64,000 bases of DNA from Balanoglossus misakiensis (taxonomy: Eukaryota; Hemichordata): assembly GCA_040954595.2 (NCBI GenBank), contig JBECUI020000046.1:19389-83388 (forward strand), written 5' to 3'. The translations under genes and the position numbers were made by a program. A model generated the notes under the pieces. It ran no database searches, had not been told where the DNA came from, and saw nothing but the letters and a program-made list of their open reading frames with translations. The stretch's first letter is position 1; each line of letters starts with the position of its first letter. Positions 1-9,508 of this stretch are shown in pieces.

Positions 1-396
1 TGCAAAAAAGCATGCAAAAAAATCATGCTACCTCATAACCTCTATATTATTGGAACAATGAACACGGCAGATCGCTCCATAGGGCACATTGACTATGCCA
101 TCAGGAGACGTTTTAGTTTTATAGAGAAGCAACCCGATAAAACTGTAATTACAAACACAAAAGCAAAAAATCTATTCGACAAGGTAGATAAGCTTTTTGG
201 CGAGCATCTATCTCCCGACTTCAGAAAAGAGGACGTGCAGATCGGTCATAGTTATTTTCTAGTAGAGCATGACGAAGAGTTATCTATCCGTTTCAAATAT
301 GAAATAAAACCGATACTCGTCGAATACCTCAAAGATGGAGTGTTCACGGATAGTGCGAAAGGTGCGATAGAAGAGATAGAAAAAACAGTATCATGA
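1..396 (+). CDS. mcrB: McrB C-terminal fragment (GTP-dependent restriction motor), cut by window edge
   Basis: The reading frame is open to the first base, so only the last ~130 residues of the protein are seen. The run IIGTMNTADRSI followed by DYAIRRRF is the typical sensor/arginine-finger stretch of the AAA+ GTPase McrB, the motor subunit that recruits McrC to cut DNA carrying modified cytosines. The stop codon overlaps the mcrC start by four bases (ATGA), as expected for a translationally coupled mcrBC pair. The N-terminal DNA-recognition domain and Walker motifs lie outside the window, so the type of modified base recognised cannot be inferred. Confidence 0.88.
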   Translation, partial: CKKACKKIMLPHNLYIIGTMNTADRSIGHIDYAIRRRFSFIEKQPDKTVITNTKAKNLFDKVDKLFGEHLSPDFRKEDVQIGHSYFLVEHDEELSIRFKYEIKPILVEYLKDGVFTDSAKGAIEEIEKTVS

Positions 397-1718
397 CAGA
401 GTTTATTAGCGACCAGCCAATAAAAGAACATGACTGCCTGGTCGTACCCGATGAGCATAAGAATAAAGTTCTTCAGCCGATTACGTTCCCCTTACATAAC
501 AAGAATAATACAGAGGATACAAACGAGGCAGAGAATCAGAACAAGGAATTTTGCGTAAACTGTGTCGGTAATACAATTAAAACAAGTTATTATATCGGCA
601 TCGATTGGGTAGACGAAGACAACAAAATTGCCATTCAAGTAGTTCCGAAACTCAACGAGCAGGGTAGAGAGATCAACTACATACAGATGTTTCAAAGGAG
701 TATCCCATTCTTACTCCCTCCGTTTTCCATAGAGGATCTGTATCAGATAAAGTTTGATAAGCCTCCCATAACCATAGAGAAACAGCAGGATCGTCTCACG
801 CCTTTGCTGATTGCCCATTTTTTAGGAATAGTCAAAACCATTGTGCATAAGGGCATAAAAAAATCGTATTACCGGATAACAAAAAACCTGAACAGTCGCA
901 TCAAGGGAAAAATACTCGTATCTACAACTCTCAAGAAAAACATTTTGCAAGGCAAACAGGAAAAAACTCATTGCCGGTACGATGAGTTCGGCATAAACTG
1001 CATAGAGAATAGGGTACTGAAAAAGACCCTGCTCTTTGCCCAGCGTTATGTAGCCCAGTTTGACAAACAGAAGCAGCTTGCCCCAACCCTTTCCTTCTGC
1101 CTATCTGCCTTTGCATTAGTCGATGAGAACGTGGAACTCTGGCAGATTAAACAGTTCAAGCATAATTCCTTTTACCGGGAATACAACGAAGCCATACGAT
1201 TAGCCAAACTCATCTTGAAACGATTGAGCTATAACATAACTTCTGCGACACAAGAAGAAATACCCACACCACCGTTTTGGATTAATATGGCAAAAATATT
1301 TGAAGTATACGTGTTGGGTTTGTTGCTTCAGAAGTATGGGAGCAAAATTACATACCAAGCTCATGGGAGCTACGGCAATCCTGATTTTCTTCATATAGGC
1401 AAACAGTTAATTATAGATGCAAAATATAAACCCAAATATCAAGATAGTAATCAAAACAAAAGCTATGACATTGCTGATATACGACAATTAAGCGGCTATG
1501 CCCGTGATAGAGGACTGTTAAAGAAATTCGGCATTCCCTGTGATGATATCGAAAACACTGTCCTATCCTGTCTTCTTATCTATCCCGATCAAAAAACAAA
1601 GGCAGAGATTTCCGTAGACCTATCGGAAGAAGATGAAGTTCGTGGGTTTATCAAGTTTTATAAAAAGCGAGTAGCTCTGCCCGAAGTGGGGAAGGAGAGC
1701 ACGGCCTATAAACAGTAG
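393..1718 (+). CDS. mcrC: McrC nuclease subunit of McrBC restriction system
   Basis: A 441-residue protein of the McrC family, the endonuclease partner of McrB. The C-terminal half carries a PD-(D/E)xK nuclease core: GNPDFLHIG, then LIIDAKYKPKY around residues 330-350, giving the Asp...Asp-x-Lys metal-binding set. The N-terminal half is the McrB-contacting part and is not recognisable by motif. The gene is complete and overlaps mcrB by four bases. It is the last gene of this operon; 186 bases of AT-rich DNA with the promoter of the next operon follow. Nothing suggests it is damaged. Confidence 0.88.
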   Translation: MTEFISDQPIKEHDCLVVPDEHKNKVLQPITFPLHNKNNTEDTNEAENQNKEFCVNCVGNTIKTSYYIGIDWVDEDNKIAIQVVPKLNEQGREINYIQMFQRSIPFLLPPFSIEDLYQIKFDKPPITIEKQQDRLTPLLIAHFLGIVKTIVHKGIKKSYYRITKNLNSRIKGKILVSTTLKKNILQGKQEKTHCRYDEFGINCIENRVLKKTLLFAQRYVAQFDKQKQLAPTLSFCLSAFALVDENVELWQIKQFKHNSFYREYNEAIRLAKLILKRLSYNITSATQEEIPTPPFWINMAKIFEVYVLGLLLQKYGSKITYQAHGSYGNPDFLHIGKQLIIDAKYKPKYQDSNQNKSYDIADIRQLSGYARDRGLLKKFGIPCDDIENTVLSCLLIYPDQKTKAEISVDLSEEDEVRGFIKFYKKRVALPEVGKESTAYKQ

Positions 1719-1835
1719 TCCGACTCCCATTAATATTCCTAAAAAAATTACGAAGTATAAATTCTCTATAAAAATAAAAATTACACCCTGCACTCACGCC
1801 ATTATGAAATATTTTTTGCATTTTTTATTTATGTA

Positions 1836-1862
1836 TTGACAAAAAATTTTTAAACGTATACT
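1836..1862 (+). promoter_or_regulatory. sigma-70-type promoter of the amino-sugar operon
   Basis: TTGACA at 1836-1841 and TATACT at 1857-1862 are 15 bases apart, in an AT-rich gap. A strong ribosome site AGGAGG (1892-1897) lies seven bases before the ATG at 1905. The short spacer is the only weakness. Confidence 0.6.
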
Positions 1863-1904
1863 ATTCAAGCGTTGAAAAATTTTATTTAACTAGGAGGTAT
1901 AAAG

Positions 1905-3119
1905 ATGAAAAAAGCTATATTTTTCTTTTTGATTGTACTCAGTATGTCTATATTTGCTGCGGGTACGCAGGAGTCTTCAGTTGTTACATTGAAGATTATC
2001 ATTCCTTGGGTAAATGAGGAGCTGGAAGGATTTTTACCGGTTTTGAGGCAGTTTGAAGCTGAAAATCCCAACATCAAGGTAGAATATCAGACAGCAAAAC
2101 CGGAAGATATTTCAACAATATTATCGGTTCAGTTTGATAGTCAGCAGACCCCTGCCGATGTCATTGATACAGCATGGGCATGGTATATTAGAGAACAGGG
2201 AGACCGAGGACATGTCTTACCGCTCACTGATGTGTTTAATGAAAGCGATTTCGTTAAGGGTTCATTTGATGAGGTAAGAGTCGGACAAGATATTTACGGT
2301 GTTCCCAGTGTAGGTGGTATTACGGTGCCTGAGTATCGCAAGAGCTACTTTGCCGAGAAGGGAATTACCAATCTTAGTTCATACGCTTCTGTACAAAGTT
2401 TATTTGATGATATCCGCGCGAAAACAGGTAATCAAGTGGTTATCGGAAGTGGCGGAGGAGTCGGATGGACCTTCACGAGCATAATAGAAACATGGATCGT
2501 AACCTTTGGTGGACGAGATATGCATACTGCCTTGCGTACCGGAACCTTGGCGTGGACTGATCCCTCAGTGCGTCGTATCTTTGCCGAGAATCTATTGCCC
2601 CTCATTGCAAACGGTTATTTTGGAGAACCTGATGAATATGAGGCACAGTTGAAAGCAATGTGGAGCGGAAAGACCGCAGTATTTATTGGAGACAGCACCG
2701 ATTCTCAGATTGTAGAACCGGCAACGGATAGAGGAGTATTATTGTTTCCCAAGCAGGATACGGTAATGCTGTGGAACGACTACTGGTTTGTTCCCAAGTA
2801 TACCAAGTATCCCGAAGAAGCCAAGAAGCTCGCCCATTTCCTAGCAACAAAAGGACAGGAGATACAAGTATCTAATGGTGGACGGATCGGAACTTATATC
2901 AAGATAGATCCGGCAATGTATCCGGATAGTGAAAAGGATATCTTTGAATTATTAAATAGGATCAATGTTGTTCCTGATTTGGACGATTCCATAGGTGGAA
3001 AATTTCAAGTTATGATATGGGACCAGCTTGCGTTGCTATGGGCACAGCCAAATGCACGAACACTGGATAGTGTATTGGAACAGCTTGAGCGCGCATCGAA
3101 GGAAACGTTGAATAACTAG
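1905..3119 (+). CDS. sugar ABC transporter substrate-binding protein (family 1 type)
   Basis: A 404-residue extracytoplasmic binding protein. Residues 1-18 form a signal peptide ending IFAAGTQES. There is no lipobox cysteine, so signal peptidase I cleavage after FA is likely. The body has the layout of family-1 carbohydrate-binding proteins: ENPNIKVEY near the N-terminus, a hinge region with TADVIDTAW-like sequence, and TKYPEEAKKLAHFLATKGQE near the C-terminus, typical of MalE/UgpB relatives. It is the first gene after a promoter and is followed by two permeases. The downstream nagB and ROK genes suggest an amino-sugar or oligosaccharide ligand, which is an inference. Confidence 0.88.
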   Translation: MKKAIFFFLIVLSMSIFAAGTQESSVVTLKIIIPWVNEELEGFLPVLRQFEAENPNIKVEYQTAKPEDISTILSVQFDSQQTPADVIDTAWAWYIREQGDRGHVLPLTDVFNESDFVKGSFDEVRVGQDIYGVPSVGGITVPEYRKSYFAEKGITNLSSYASVQSLFDDIRAKTGNQVVIGSGGGVGWTFTSIIETWIVTFGGRDMHTALRTGTLAWTDPSVRRIFAENLLPLIANGYFGEPDEYEAQLKAMWSGKTAVFIGDSTDSQIVEPATDRGVLLFPKQDTVMLWNDYWFVPKYTKYPEEAKKLAHFLATKGQEIQVSNGGRIGTYIKIDPAMYPDSEKDIFELLNRINVVPDLDDSIGGKFQVMIWDQLALLWAQPNARTLDSVLEQLERASKETLNN

Positions 3120-3137
3120 TAGTAGGTTTTAATTCAT

Positions 3138-4040
3138 TTGTTACGACATATACGAAAAGTTAAACCTATAGAATACGCCTTTGTTCTTCCGGCATTATTG
3201 CTTGTATTATTTTTTGTGCTAATACCAATATTGCAAAGTGTGGTCATTAGTTTTTATGATGGAGATGGATTTTTTGTAGGAATCAAAAACTATACAGATT
3301 TGTTTTCCGATAAGAACTTTTTCAATATTTCCGGTTTTTTTTCGGAGGATGCAGTCGGGGCTTTAGGCAATAACATTATTTGGGTGGCCTTACATATGCC
3401 ATTCTCTATTTTGTTAGGGCTGATATTTGCCTTACTGTTTAGCAATAAGCAGGTGTATGGCAAAGGCGTTTTGCGTACGGTAATATTCATTGGAGTTACC
3501 GTGCCAATGGTTATAGGAGGGGTACTTGCGCGATTTTTGTTTTCGCAGGGAAGTGGCATCGTACCCAATATATTTCGCTCATTTGGTGTTGATTCGCTGT
3601 ATGTCAACTGGTTGGCGAAACCACATCTAGCATTATATGCCCTTATTACAATTTCGATATGGCTATGGGCAGGCTATTGCATGGTCATGTACATGTCTGC
3701 CCTTACTACCGTCGATAAGAACACTATCGAAGCCGCAGAGATAGATGGTGCTGGTTCGTTTAGACTACTGCTGTCCATCATTCTTCCCCATCTCAAACCT
3801 GTTACCTATGTCATTGTTGCAATGTCGTTAATATTAGAGCTCAAGATATTTGATATTGTCTATGCATCAACAGGTGGCGGTCCAGGAGGTGCAACCAATG
3901 TATTAAGTTTAGAGATGTATAGAACTGCGTTCAAGTACTTTGAAGAAGGCAAGGGAACTGCGATAGCAGTTATTATGATGTTGCTCTGCATTTTTCCTAT
4001 TGTCTTTCTCGTGAGAAAACATACGAATGACAAGACATAA
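3138..4040 (+). CDS. sugar ABC transporter permease, MalF/UgpA type
   Basis: A 300-residue inner-membrane protein with about six hydrophobic segments, starting at residues ~13-35. The permease EAA loop is visible as EAAEIDGAGSF...LPHLKP around residues 198-221. It forms the translocation channel with the next gene, which it overlaps by 14 bases. The start is TTG at 3138; no strong ribosome site is seen, so expression may depend on coupling to the binding-protein gene 18 bases upstream. No ATP-binding subunit is encoded nearby. Confidence 0.87.
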   Translation: MLRHIRKVKPIEYAFVLPALLLVLFFVLIPILQSVVISFYDGDGFFVGIKNYTDLFSDKNFFNISGFFSEDAVGALGNNIIWVALHMPFSILLGLIFALLFSNKQVYGKGVLRTVIFIGVTVPMVIGGVLARFLFSQGSGIVPNIFRSFGVDSLYVNWLAKPHLALYALITISIWLWAGYCMVMYMSALTTVDKNTIEAAEIDGAGSFRLLLSIILPHLKPVTYVIVAMSLILELKIFDIVYASTGGGPGGATNVLSLEMYRTAFKYFEEGKGTAIAVIMMLLCIFPIVFLVRKHTNDKT

Positions 4041-4884
4041 TGTTCTCCATAGGAGTAAAACTCTAAACATCGTCATACGAAACCTATTCATGTGGGCAAT
4101 CGGATTCATATGGATCATACCGATAATCGGCATATTTATAGCCTCAATACGTCCATCGGAGGAGCTTGTTGAGGGCTGGTGGCGACTTTCACCATTCACC
4201 GCCGATCTGCGCAACTATGTGAATGTTCTCTATACTTCAACCATACCGCTTATTAGACCAATTATCAATTCATTAATACTTTCATTACTGGGAACCTTTG
4301 CAGCAATGATTATAGGGAGCATTGCAGGGTACGGACTTGCCCGATATGACATCCCTTTGAAAACACAGATAGTAGTTGTTCTTATTAGTAGCATGGCAGT
4401 GCCATTTCAAATGATCGCCATTCCCGTTTTCAAGATTATGAATTCCGTATCGCTTCTCAATTCTCTTTTCAGCGTCATGATTATGCATATAGCGACTGCA
4501 TTGCCATGGATTACTTTTTTTATTATGAATTTTATGAAGACACAAAGCATAGGATTGGAAGAAGCAGCACGGATAGACGGTTGTTCACAAGGTGGGGTCT
4601 TCTTTAGAATTGTATTGCCGAATTTGTATCCCGCCCTCCTTGCAGTATTTGCCTTGCAGTTTGTATGGAGTTGGATAGATTTTTTCTTTCCACTTATTTT
4701 CCTCTATACTCCGGATAATTATACGGCAGTACAGGTCATTCCCCTTCTTCGAGGTCATTTTGTAGCGAATTGGGGTGATCTGTCGGCAGCATCCATAATC
4801 GTCATCTTTTTCCCATTCTTTGTCTTTTTCCTCCTCCAAAAATACTATATTATGGCAGCAGCTGGATGGCAGGGAGATAAGTAG
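4027..4884 (+). CDS. sugar ABC transporter permease, MalG/UgpE type
   Basis: A 285-residue inner-membrane permease with about six transmembrane segments. The EAA loop reads EEAARIDGCSQGG...VLPNLYPALLA around residues 178-205, which docks onto the ATPase. It is the second half of the heterodimeric channel and overlaps the first permease gene. The end is followed within five bases by the ATG of the broken oxidoreductase gene. Confidence 0.87.
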   Translation: MTRHNVLHRSKTLNIVIRNLFMWAIGFIWIIPIIGIFIASIRPSEELVEGWWRLSPFTADLRNYVNVLYTSTIPLIRPIINSLILSLLGTFAAMIIGSIAGYGLARYDIPLKTQIVVVLISSMAVPFQMIAIPVFKIMNSVSLLNSLFSVMIMHIATALPWITFFIMNFMKTQSIGLEEAARIDGCSQGGVFFRIVLPNLYPALLAVFALQFVWSWIDFFFPLIFLYTPDNYTAVQVIPLLRGHFVANWGDLSAASIIVIFFPFFVFFLLQKYYIMAAAGWQGDK

Positions 4885-4888
4885 GAAT

Positions 4889-5952
4889 ATGAAAAGATAT
4901 AACGTCGGATTACTTGGATTAGGAGAGGTCTCTCAACTCATGCATCTTCCCCTGTTGCAACGCAGTTCGGATAAATATGCGGTGCAAGGCGTATTCGACA
5001 TATCGAAGGACGCAATGAGCTATGTTTCGCATAAGTATCATGTCCCTGCCTCTTTCTCCAGTGCCGAAGAACTCATCTCTTCACCTGATATTGATGTTAT
5101 CTTTGTGCTTTCCCCCGACCATTATCATTTTTCTCATGGCAGTTATGCACTATCACAAAACAAGCATGTATTTATTGAAAAACCTGTTTGTTTAACAATC
5201 GCCCATGTCCAAGAGCTTATTCAACTCCATCAAGCGAATCCGACGTTATGTGCCATGGTCGGTTATATGAGACGGTTTGCTCGACCATTCATTCTGCTCA
5301 AGGAAAAGATACAAAAAGAACAGATCGAATATGTTCGTATACGGGATATTATTTGTGAAGGTCCTTTTTTTATCCAACAGAGCAATCAAGTATTTTATCC
5401 CACTGATATACCCGCAGATCTTATAGAAAAAAGCAAAATGATGCTTGCAGAACAATTAACGCAGGCATGTAACAGTTCGGATAAAACTATTCAACGAATG
5501 TATCAAGTATTGACCGGGCTGTGTTCACATAGTTTATCGCAATGCGGGAGCTATTTGGAATGCCGCAAGCAGTTCGCAGTGCACAGGTACATAAAAAAGG
5601 GGAGATGATAATTCTTGTTTTTGACTATGGGCATTTTTATGCGACATATGAATGCCTTATCCATAATGTGGTGCACTTTGATGCTTCGATAGAAGTACTA
5701 ACCGATACGAATAAGTATCTACTCTCGTATGATACACCGTATATACGTAATCTTCCCTTAGGACTGGAGGTAACGTGCTCAAATGCGACGGAGACTACAA
5801 CAACGATGCTTGGACCGTATTATACGGATCCGTTTATGACAGAACTTGAAGTATTATATGATTCTATAGATCAACAGAAGACGTCCAAGACAACACTGGA
5901 GGACTCGTATCACGATTTTTTGCTGTTCCAAAAAATACTCGCACGAGTATAG
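4889..5952 (+). pseudogene. Gfo/Idh/MocA-family oxidoreductase, frameshifted
   Basis: The N-terminal part starts at ATG 4889 with a Rossmann fold (GLLGLGEVSQ) and carries EKPVCLT, the conserved Glu-Lys-Pro of this NAD(P)-dependent sugar dehydrogenase family. After ...CSHSLS the frame runs into unrelated sequence and stops at 5608. The expected continuation (AMRELFGMPQAV, typical of the family after the His-containing helix) is in the next frame and runs to 5952. The break lies at 5537-5541, where one G appears to be missing. Together the pieces give the usual length of ~354 residues. The damage is either a real inactivating mutation or a sequencing error; there is no slippery heptamer to support programmed frameshifting. 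Confidence 0.8.
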
Positions 5953-5980
5953 GTATGATTATGAAAGATAGGCAGAGACC

Positions 5981-6859
5981 ATGAAATCCTCGATGCAGTA
6001 TACACTGGCAGTAGCACCATGTGCCTGGGGTGTCTGGTATGCTTCGCATACGCAACAACCGGAACCACAACAATACATCAATGACATTAGGTCTTTAGGC
6101 ATGCAGTGCACGGAACTCGGTCCTTTGGGCTATTTAGGCAGCAGTACCCAAGAGGTACAAAGTCGGCTGACAACCGGCAACTTGCAGATATGTGGGGGGA
6201 CATTTGCCTATCCCTTTGATACCTTTGATACTAATGTTGATCATTTTTATAACGAAGCATTAGAGTATGCGAAGATTTTAAAGGAATGCGGTGCGAAATA
6301 TTTTATTTGTATGGACGACTCGGGTCATTACAAGAGTCCTCAGCAACTTGCAGAAACCAAGAAAACCAAGCAAGAACTCATCCGGCGAACACTCACGCAA
6401 ATGCTATCGGTCATTAGTCATTTAGAACTGACAACACTTTTTCATCCACATGTCGGTACGTATGTCGAGACCGAACAAGAAATCGACATGTTTTTAGATG
6501 ATACGCACGGCGAGATTCCTCTTTGCTTTGATATTGGTCATCATGCCTATCATGGTGGTGATGTCTTAGGTTTTTTCACAACTTATTTTGACCACATTCA
6601 GTATATCCATGTAAAAAACATAGATATTGTACGGAAGAATATGCTGGTAAAAAAAGGATATTCGGTAGAGGAGATATTTCAATCATCAGTAATGGTCGGT
6701 TTGGAACAGGGAGATATTGATGTACGGGCTTTCCAGGATGTTTTATTGGAAAAGGGGTATACTGGGTTTGTTGTTTTAGAAGAAGATAGGTTTGGGCAGC
6801 CTCGGGAATCCATGTTGCCGGCTGCACGAAAAAATCTTTCATATTGGGAGGAGCGGTAA
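5981..6859 (+). CDS. sugar phosphate isomerase/epimerase family TIM barrel (inosose dehydratase-like)
   Basis: A 292-residue xylose-isomerase-like TIM-barrel enzyme. Metal-site segments are visible: FHPHVGTYVET (residues ~150-160), LCFDIGHHAYHGGD (~177-190), YIHVKNID (~210-217) and VVLEEDR (~268-274). The first two resemble inosose dehydratase IolE, but the context of amino-sugar genes and a Gfo/Idh/MocA gene fits any ketose epimerisation or dehydration step paired with that dehydrogenase. The stop codon overlaps the start of the next gene (TAATG). Confidence 0.75.
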   Translation: MKSSMQYTLAVAPCAWGVWYASHTQQPEPQQYINDIRSLGMQCTELGPLGYLGSSTQEVQSRLTTGNLQICGGTFAYPFDTFDTNVDHFYNEALEYAKILKECGAKYFICMDDSGHYKSPQQLAETKKTKQELIRRTLTQMLSVISHLELTTLFHPHVGTYVETEQEIDMFLDDTHGEIPLCFDIGHHAYHGGDVLGFFTTYFDHIQYIHVKNIDIVRKNMLVKKGYSVEEIFQSSVMVGLEQGDIDVRAFQDVLLEKGYTGFVVLEEDRFGQPRESMLPAARKNLSYWEER

Positions 6860-7914
6860 TGTTATCAGATATACAGTCGATCATTGATATATTTGATTAC
6901 AATATTCTCCAGGTCATTTTGTTTATTATGGAGAAAAAGCACACAACCAGAAAAGAACTTATTGAAGAACTAAAACTCAGTGCAGGGACCATTTCTGCGA
7001 TATGTAATCGCTTGGTGAAGTTTGGAATAGCTCGCGAATTCAAGCAGGAATCTCAAACAAGAGGTGCCAAAGTAAAAGTTCTCTGCATGAGTAAGGACGT
7101 ATACTACATAGGCATATTGGACTTGCACAAAGAAAAAACAGGAACCTTTTATGTTGTTCATCTGGATACTAGCATTCATTCAGAGTACAATTATCCCATT
7201 CCGGTTACCCTTGATGAGTTTATAAAGAATATTCAATCATTGTTTTTTAGCATTCCCATCGATGTCAGAAAGAAAATAATTGGCATCGGGGTTCCCATAG
7301 CGGGAACCATGCACCAAAAAAGCAGGAATGTCGTTTCTGCATCGGTGCCTATCTTTGAAGAGGTCCCCTTACAGGAAAAACTACAAAACGTATTACAGGT
7401 CCCCATACTCGTAGAAAACGAGTCGGTTATTTGTGTGGCCTCCAGCTTTATAAAGAGACAGACCGCATTGGAACGAAGCATCTATATTTTCGGGAAAGAC
7501 GGACTCGGAATAGGAATAATTGTTAATCAAAAAATTATGTCGGGTGATAACGGATTAGGGTCGGATATCTGCAATATTATTTCACCCTATACGAAAGAGA
7601 AGCAGACTGTAGAACAGGTACTTACGGAGTGCTCCAAGGAATCGATACGTATAAAAGGAAAAACCTTGGGCTATGTCATTGCCACATTAGTCAATATTTT
7701 CGACATTAATGTCTTTTATATAGGTGGGTATCTTGCATCTCAACTACTCAGTTTTGAACAGTATGTAGAAGAGGTATTACAAGAACTGGTACTACATAAG
7801 GAACTTCGTAAAATCACTTTGATACCTGATGTAGACTATACGGCAACTCTCATAAGGGGTGCTATGACAATGATACTCACTCATCTTGGACAGGCCTTGA
7901 AAGGGAAAAAGTGA
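6859..7914 (+). CDS. ROK-family transcriptional regulator (NagC/XylR type)
   Basis: A 351-residue protein taking ATG 6859, chosen because GGGAGG (6846-6851) sits seven bases upstream and a start at 6844 would lie inside that site. Residues ~25-65 are a winged helix-turn-helix (TTRKELIEELKLSAGTIS...). The remainder is a ROK sugar-sensing domain (IGIGVPIAGT; FGKDGLGIGIIVNQKIMSGDNG). ROK repressors of this type bind an amino sugar or its phosphate. Its position inside the transporter/NagB operon suggests autoregulation of that operon. It is coupled to both neighbours by one-base stop/start overlaps. Confidence 0.85.
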   Translation: MLSDIQSIIDIFDYNILQVILFIMEKKHTTRKELIEELKLSAGTISAICNRLVKFGIAREFKQESQTRGAKVKVLCMSKDVYYIGILDLHKEKTGTFYVVHLDTSIHSEYNYPIPVTLDEFIKNIQSLFFSIPIDVRKKIIGIGVPIAGTMHQKSRNVVSASVPIFEEVPLQEKLQNVLQVPILVENESVICVASSFIKRQTALERSIYIFGKDGLGIGIIVNQKIMSGDNGLGSDICNIISPYTKEKQTVEQVLTECSKESIRIKGKTLGYVIATLVNIFDINVFYIGGYLASQLLSFEQYVEEVLQELVLHKELRKITLIPDVDYTATLIRGAMTMILTHLGQALKGKK

Positions 7915-8789
7915 TGCCAGCCCTTTCTCAAGGCAATATTGTCGCCATAGACCTAGGTGGTAGTTCAATACATTGTGCCATTATTGATATACATGGTAAT
8001 ATTAAAAAATCACAAACACATAATATATCGCACCTGAAACAGAAGGAAGAGCATATCCGGGACATTATTCAGCAGAGCGTAGACACCTTGCTCGGATTAC
8101 AGAATGGCAAGATAGTAGCGGTTGCTTTCTCCCTCCCGTGGATTATTTCTTCCAATAAGAGTTCTCCTGTTTATGCAACTAATTTTTCGGCAACTTTTTC
8201 TTTGGAGAAAATATTTGACAAGATACGAAACACATATAAATTGCCTGTATTTCAATTAAATGATGTCAATGCGGCGACATTAGGAGAACAATGGAAGGGA
8301 AGTTTATCGTCAGTTACAAACGGATTGTATATTAACATTGGAACTGGACTAAGCATGGGAATAATACTGCAAGGATCCCTTTACCAAGGTTCTTCTTCAA
8401 TGGCAGGTGAGATTGCATTTTGTTTTAGTTCGCTAGAAGAAATGAAACATGCTAAGGAACATAAAGAGCATTTAGAGTGTAGGGCTGGGGGAAAATATCT
8501 CTTGGAGAATCAAGGCAATGTGTCGTATTTGAAAATACTAAACGAAGCAGCAGAGACGATGGCTATGCATATCATTAATATGTGTTATCTCTTTGACCCG
8601 GAAAAAATTGTGTTTGGAGGTGGCGCGATTGAAAATAATCCTTCCTATTTTATTGATATAAAAAAAGTAGTAGAAGAAAAAATTCCGGCAGCATTTTGTC
8701 CTATTCTACAAAAAAGCACCCTCTATACTAAGATTGAATTGCTGGGAGCAGCAAAATATGCGATAGACGGTGTGGGAGGGGACCTATGA
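7914..8789 (+). CDS. ROK-family sugar kinase
   Basis: A 291-residue protein with the ROK kinase fold: phosphate-binding IDLGGSSIHCAIID near the N-terminus, LNDVNAATLGEQW around residue 118 with the likely catalytic Asp, and YINIGTGLSMGIIL. It lacks a DNA-binding domain, unlike the gene before it, so it is taken as the hexose or N-acetylhexosamine kinase of the operon. The usual ROK zinc motif CxCGxxGCxE is reduced to CRAGGKYLL, so the structural zinc site is probably lost. The ATG at 7914 overlaps the previous stop (TGATG); a GTG three bases earlier is a less likely alternative. Confidence 0.8.
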   Translation: MPALSQGNIVAIDLGGSSIHCAIIDIHGNIKKSQTHNISHLKQKEEHIRDIIQQSVDTLLGLQNGKIVAVAFSLPWIISSNKSSPVYATNFSATFSLEKIFDKIRNTYKLPVFQLNDVNAATLGEQWKGSLSSVTNGLYINIGTGLSMGIILQGSLYQGSSSMAGEIAFCFSSLEEMKHAKEHKEHLECRAGGKYLLENQGNVSYLKILNEAAETMAMHIINMCYLFDPEKIVFGGGAIENNPSYFIDIKKVVEEKIPAAFCPILQKSTLYTKIELLGAAKYAIDGVGGDL

Positions 8790-9508
8790 AATATCATATT
8801 GAGGAAGATTATAAGGCTATGAGTGAGACCGCCGCCAATATCATGATTGAAACGGTCATGCACAAATCAGCGACATTTATTCTTGCCTCAGGCAGAACCC
8901 CGACGCTTGCGTATCAGCTATTCTGCAAAAAATACAAAGAACAAAATATTTCACCACAGAACTTAAAAATCATAGTGCTCGATGAATGGTATGGTCTTCC
9001 TTTTGCTCACCCATCTTCCTGTTACTGCTACATATATAGGCATATCATACAACCGCTTTCCATTCCTACTGAGAATTTCCTGTATTTTAATAGTAGTTGC
9101 GAAGAGCCGGAACAGGAATGTGAAAGAATACAACAAGAGATAGCCGATATGGATATCGATTTATGCGTATTGGGCATAGGACTGAACGGTCATATAGGGT
9201 TTAATGAACCAGGCTCGGAACTCCAGATCAATGTGCACCATAGCGATTTATCACAGACATCTCTTGAACATCCTATGATACAAAAAGAAACAATCTTGCT
9301 CAAAGGTGGTATGACTATTGGACTGAGTGGAATATTCTCAGCAAAAAAGATACTTCTATTAGCAACAGGCGTCCATAAAAGGAGTGTTGTCGACTCACTT
9401 GTTCGTGCTGATACTGTATCACCTGCCAATCCGGTATCTTACCTCTTGTTGCACCCCAATGGGAATTGCATACTTGATAAAGAATCTGCTAGAAGTCAGC
9501 CACTATAA
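8786..9508 (+). CDS. nagB: glucosamine-6-phosphate deaminase
   Basis: A 240-residue NagB-family enzyme converting glucosamine 6-phosphate to fructose 6-phosphate plus ammonia. Diagnostic segments are ASGRTPTLAY (phosphate loop), IVLDEWYGL (Asp of the active site, ~residue 70) and LGIGLNGHIGFNEPGS (~130-145, catalytic His region). It is four bases overlapped with the ROK kinase and closes the operon. Together they form a short route from imported amino sugar through phosphorylation and deamination to glycolysis. A deacetylase (NagA) is not in the window, so galactosamine- or glucosamine-type substrates without acetyl are possible. Confidence 0.9.
   Translation: MKYHIEEDYKAMSETAANIMIETVMHKSATFILASGRTPTLAYQLFCKKYKEQNISPQNLKIIVLDEWYGLPFAHPSSCYCYIYRHIIQPLSIPTENFLYFNSSCEEPEQECERIQQEIADMDIDLCVLGIGLNGHIGFNEPGSELQINVHHSDLSQTSLEHPMIQKETILLKGGMTIGLSGIFSAKKILLLATGVHKRSVVDSLVRADTVSPANPVSYLLLHPNGNCILDKESARSQPL

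Noticed and set aside
5530-5550. Programmed ribosomal frameshifting in the Gfo/Idh/MocA gene
   Set aside because: No slippery heptamer or strong downstream structure is visible; a simple one-base loss explains it.
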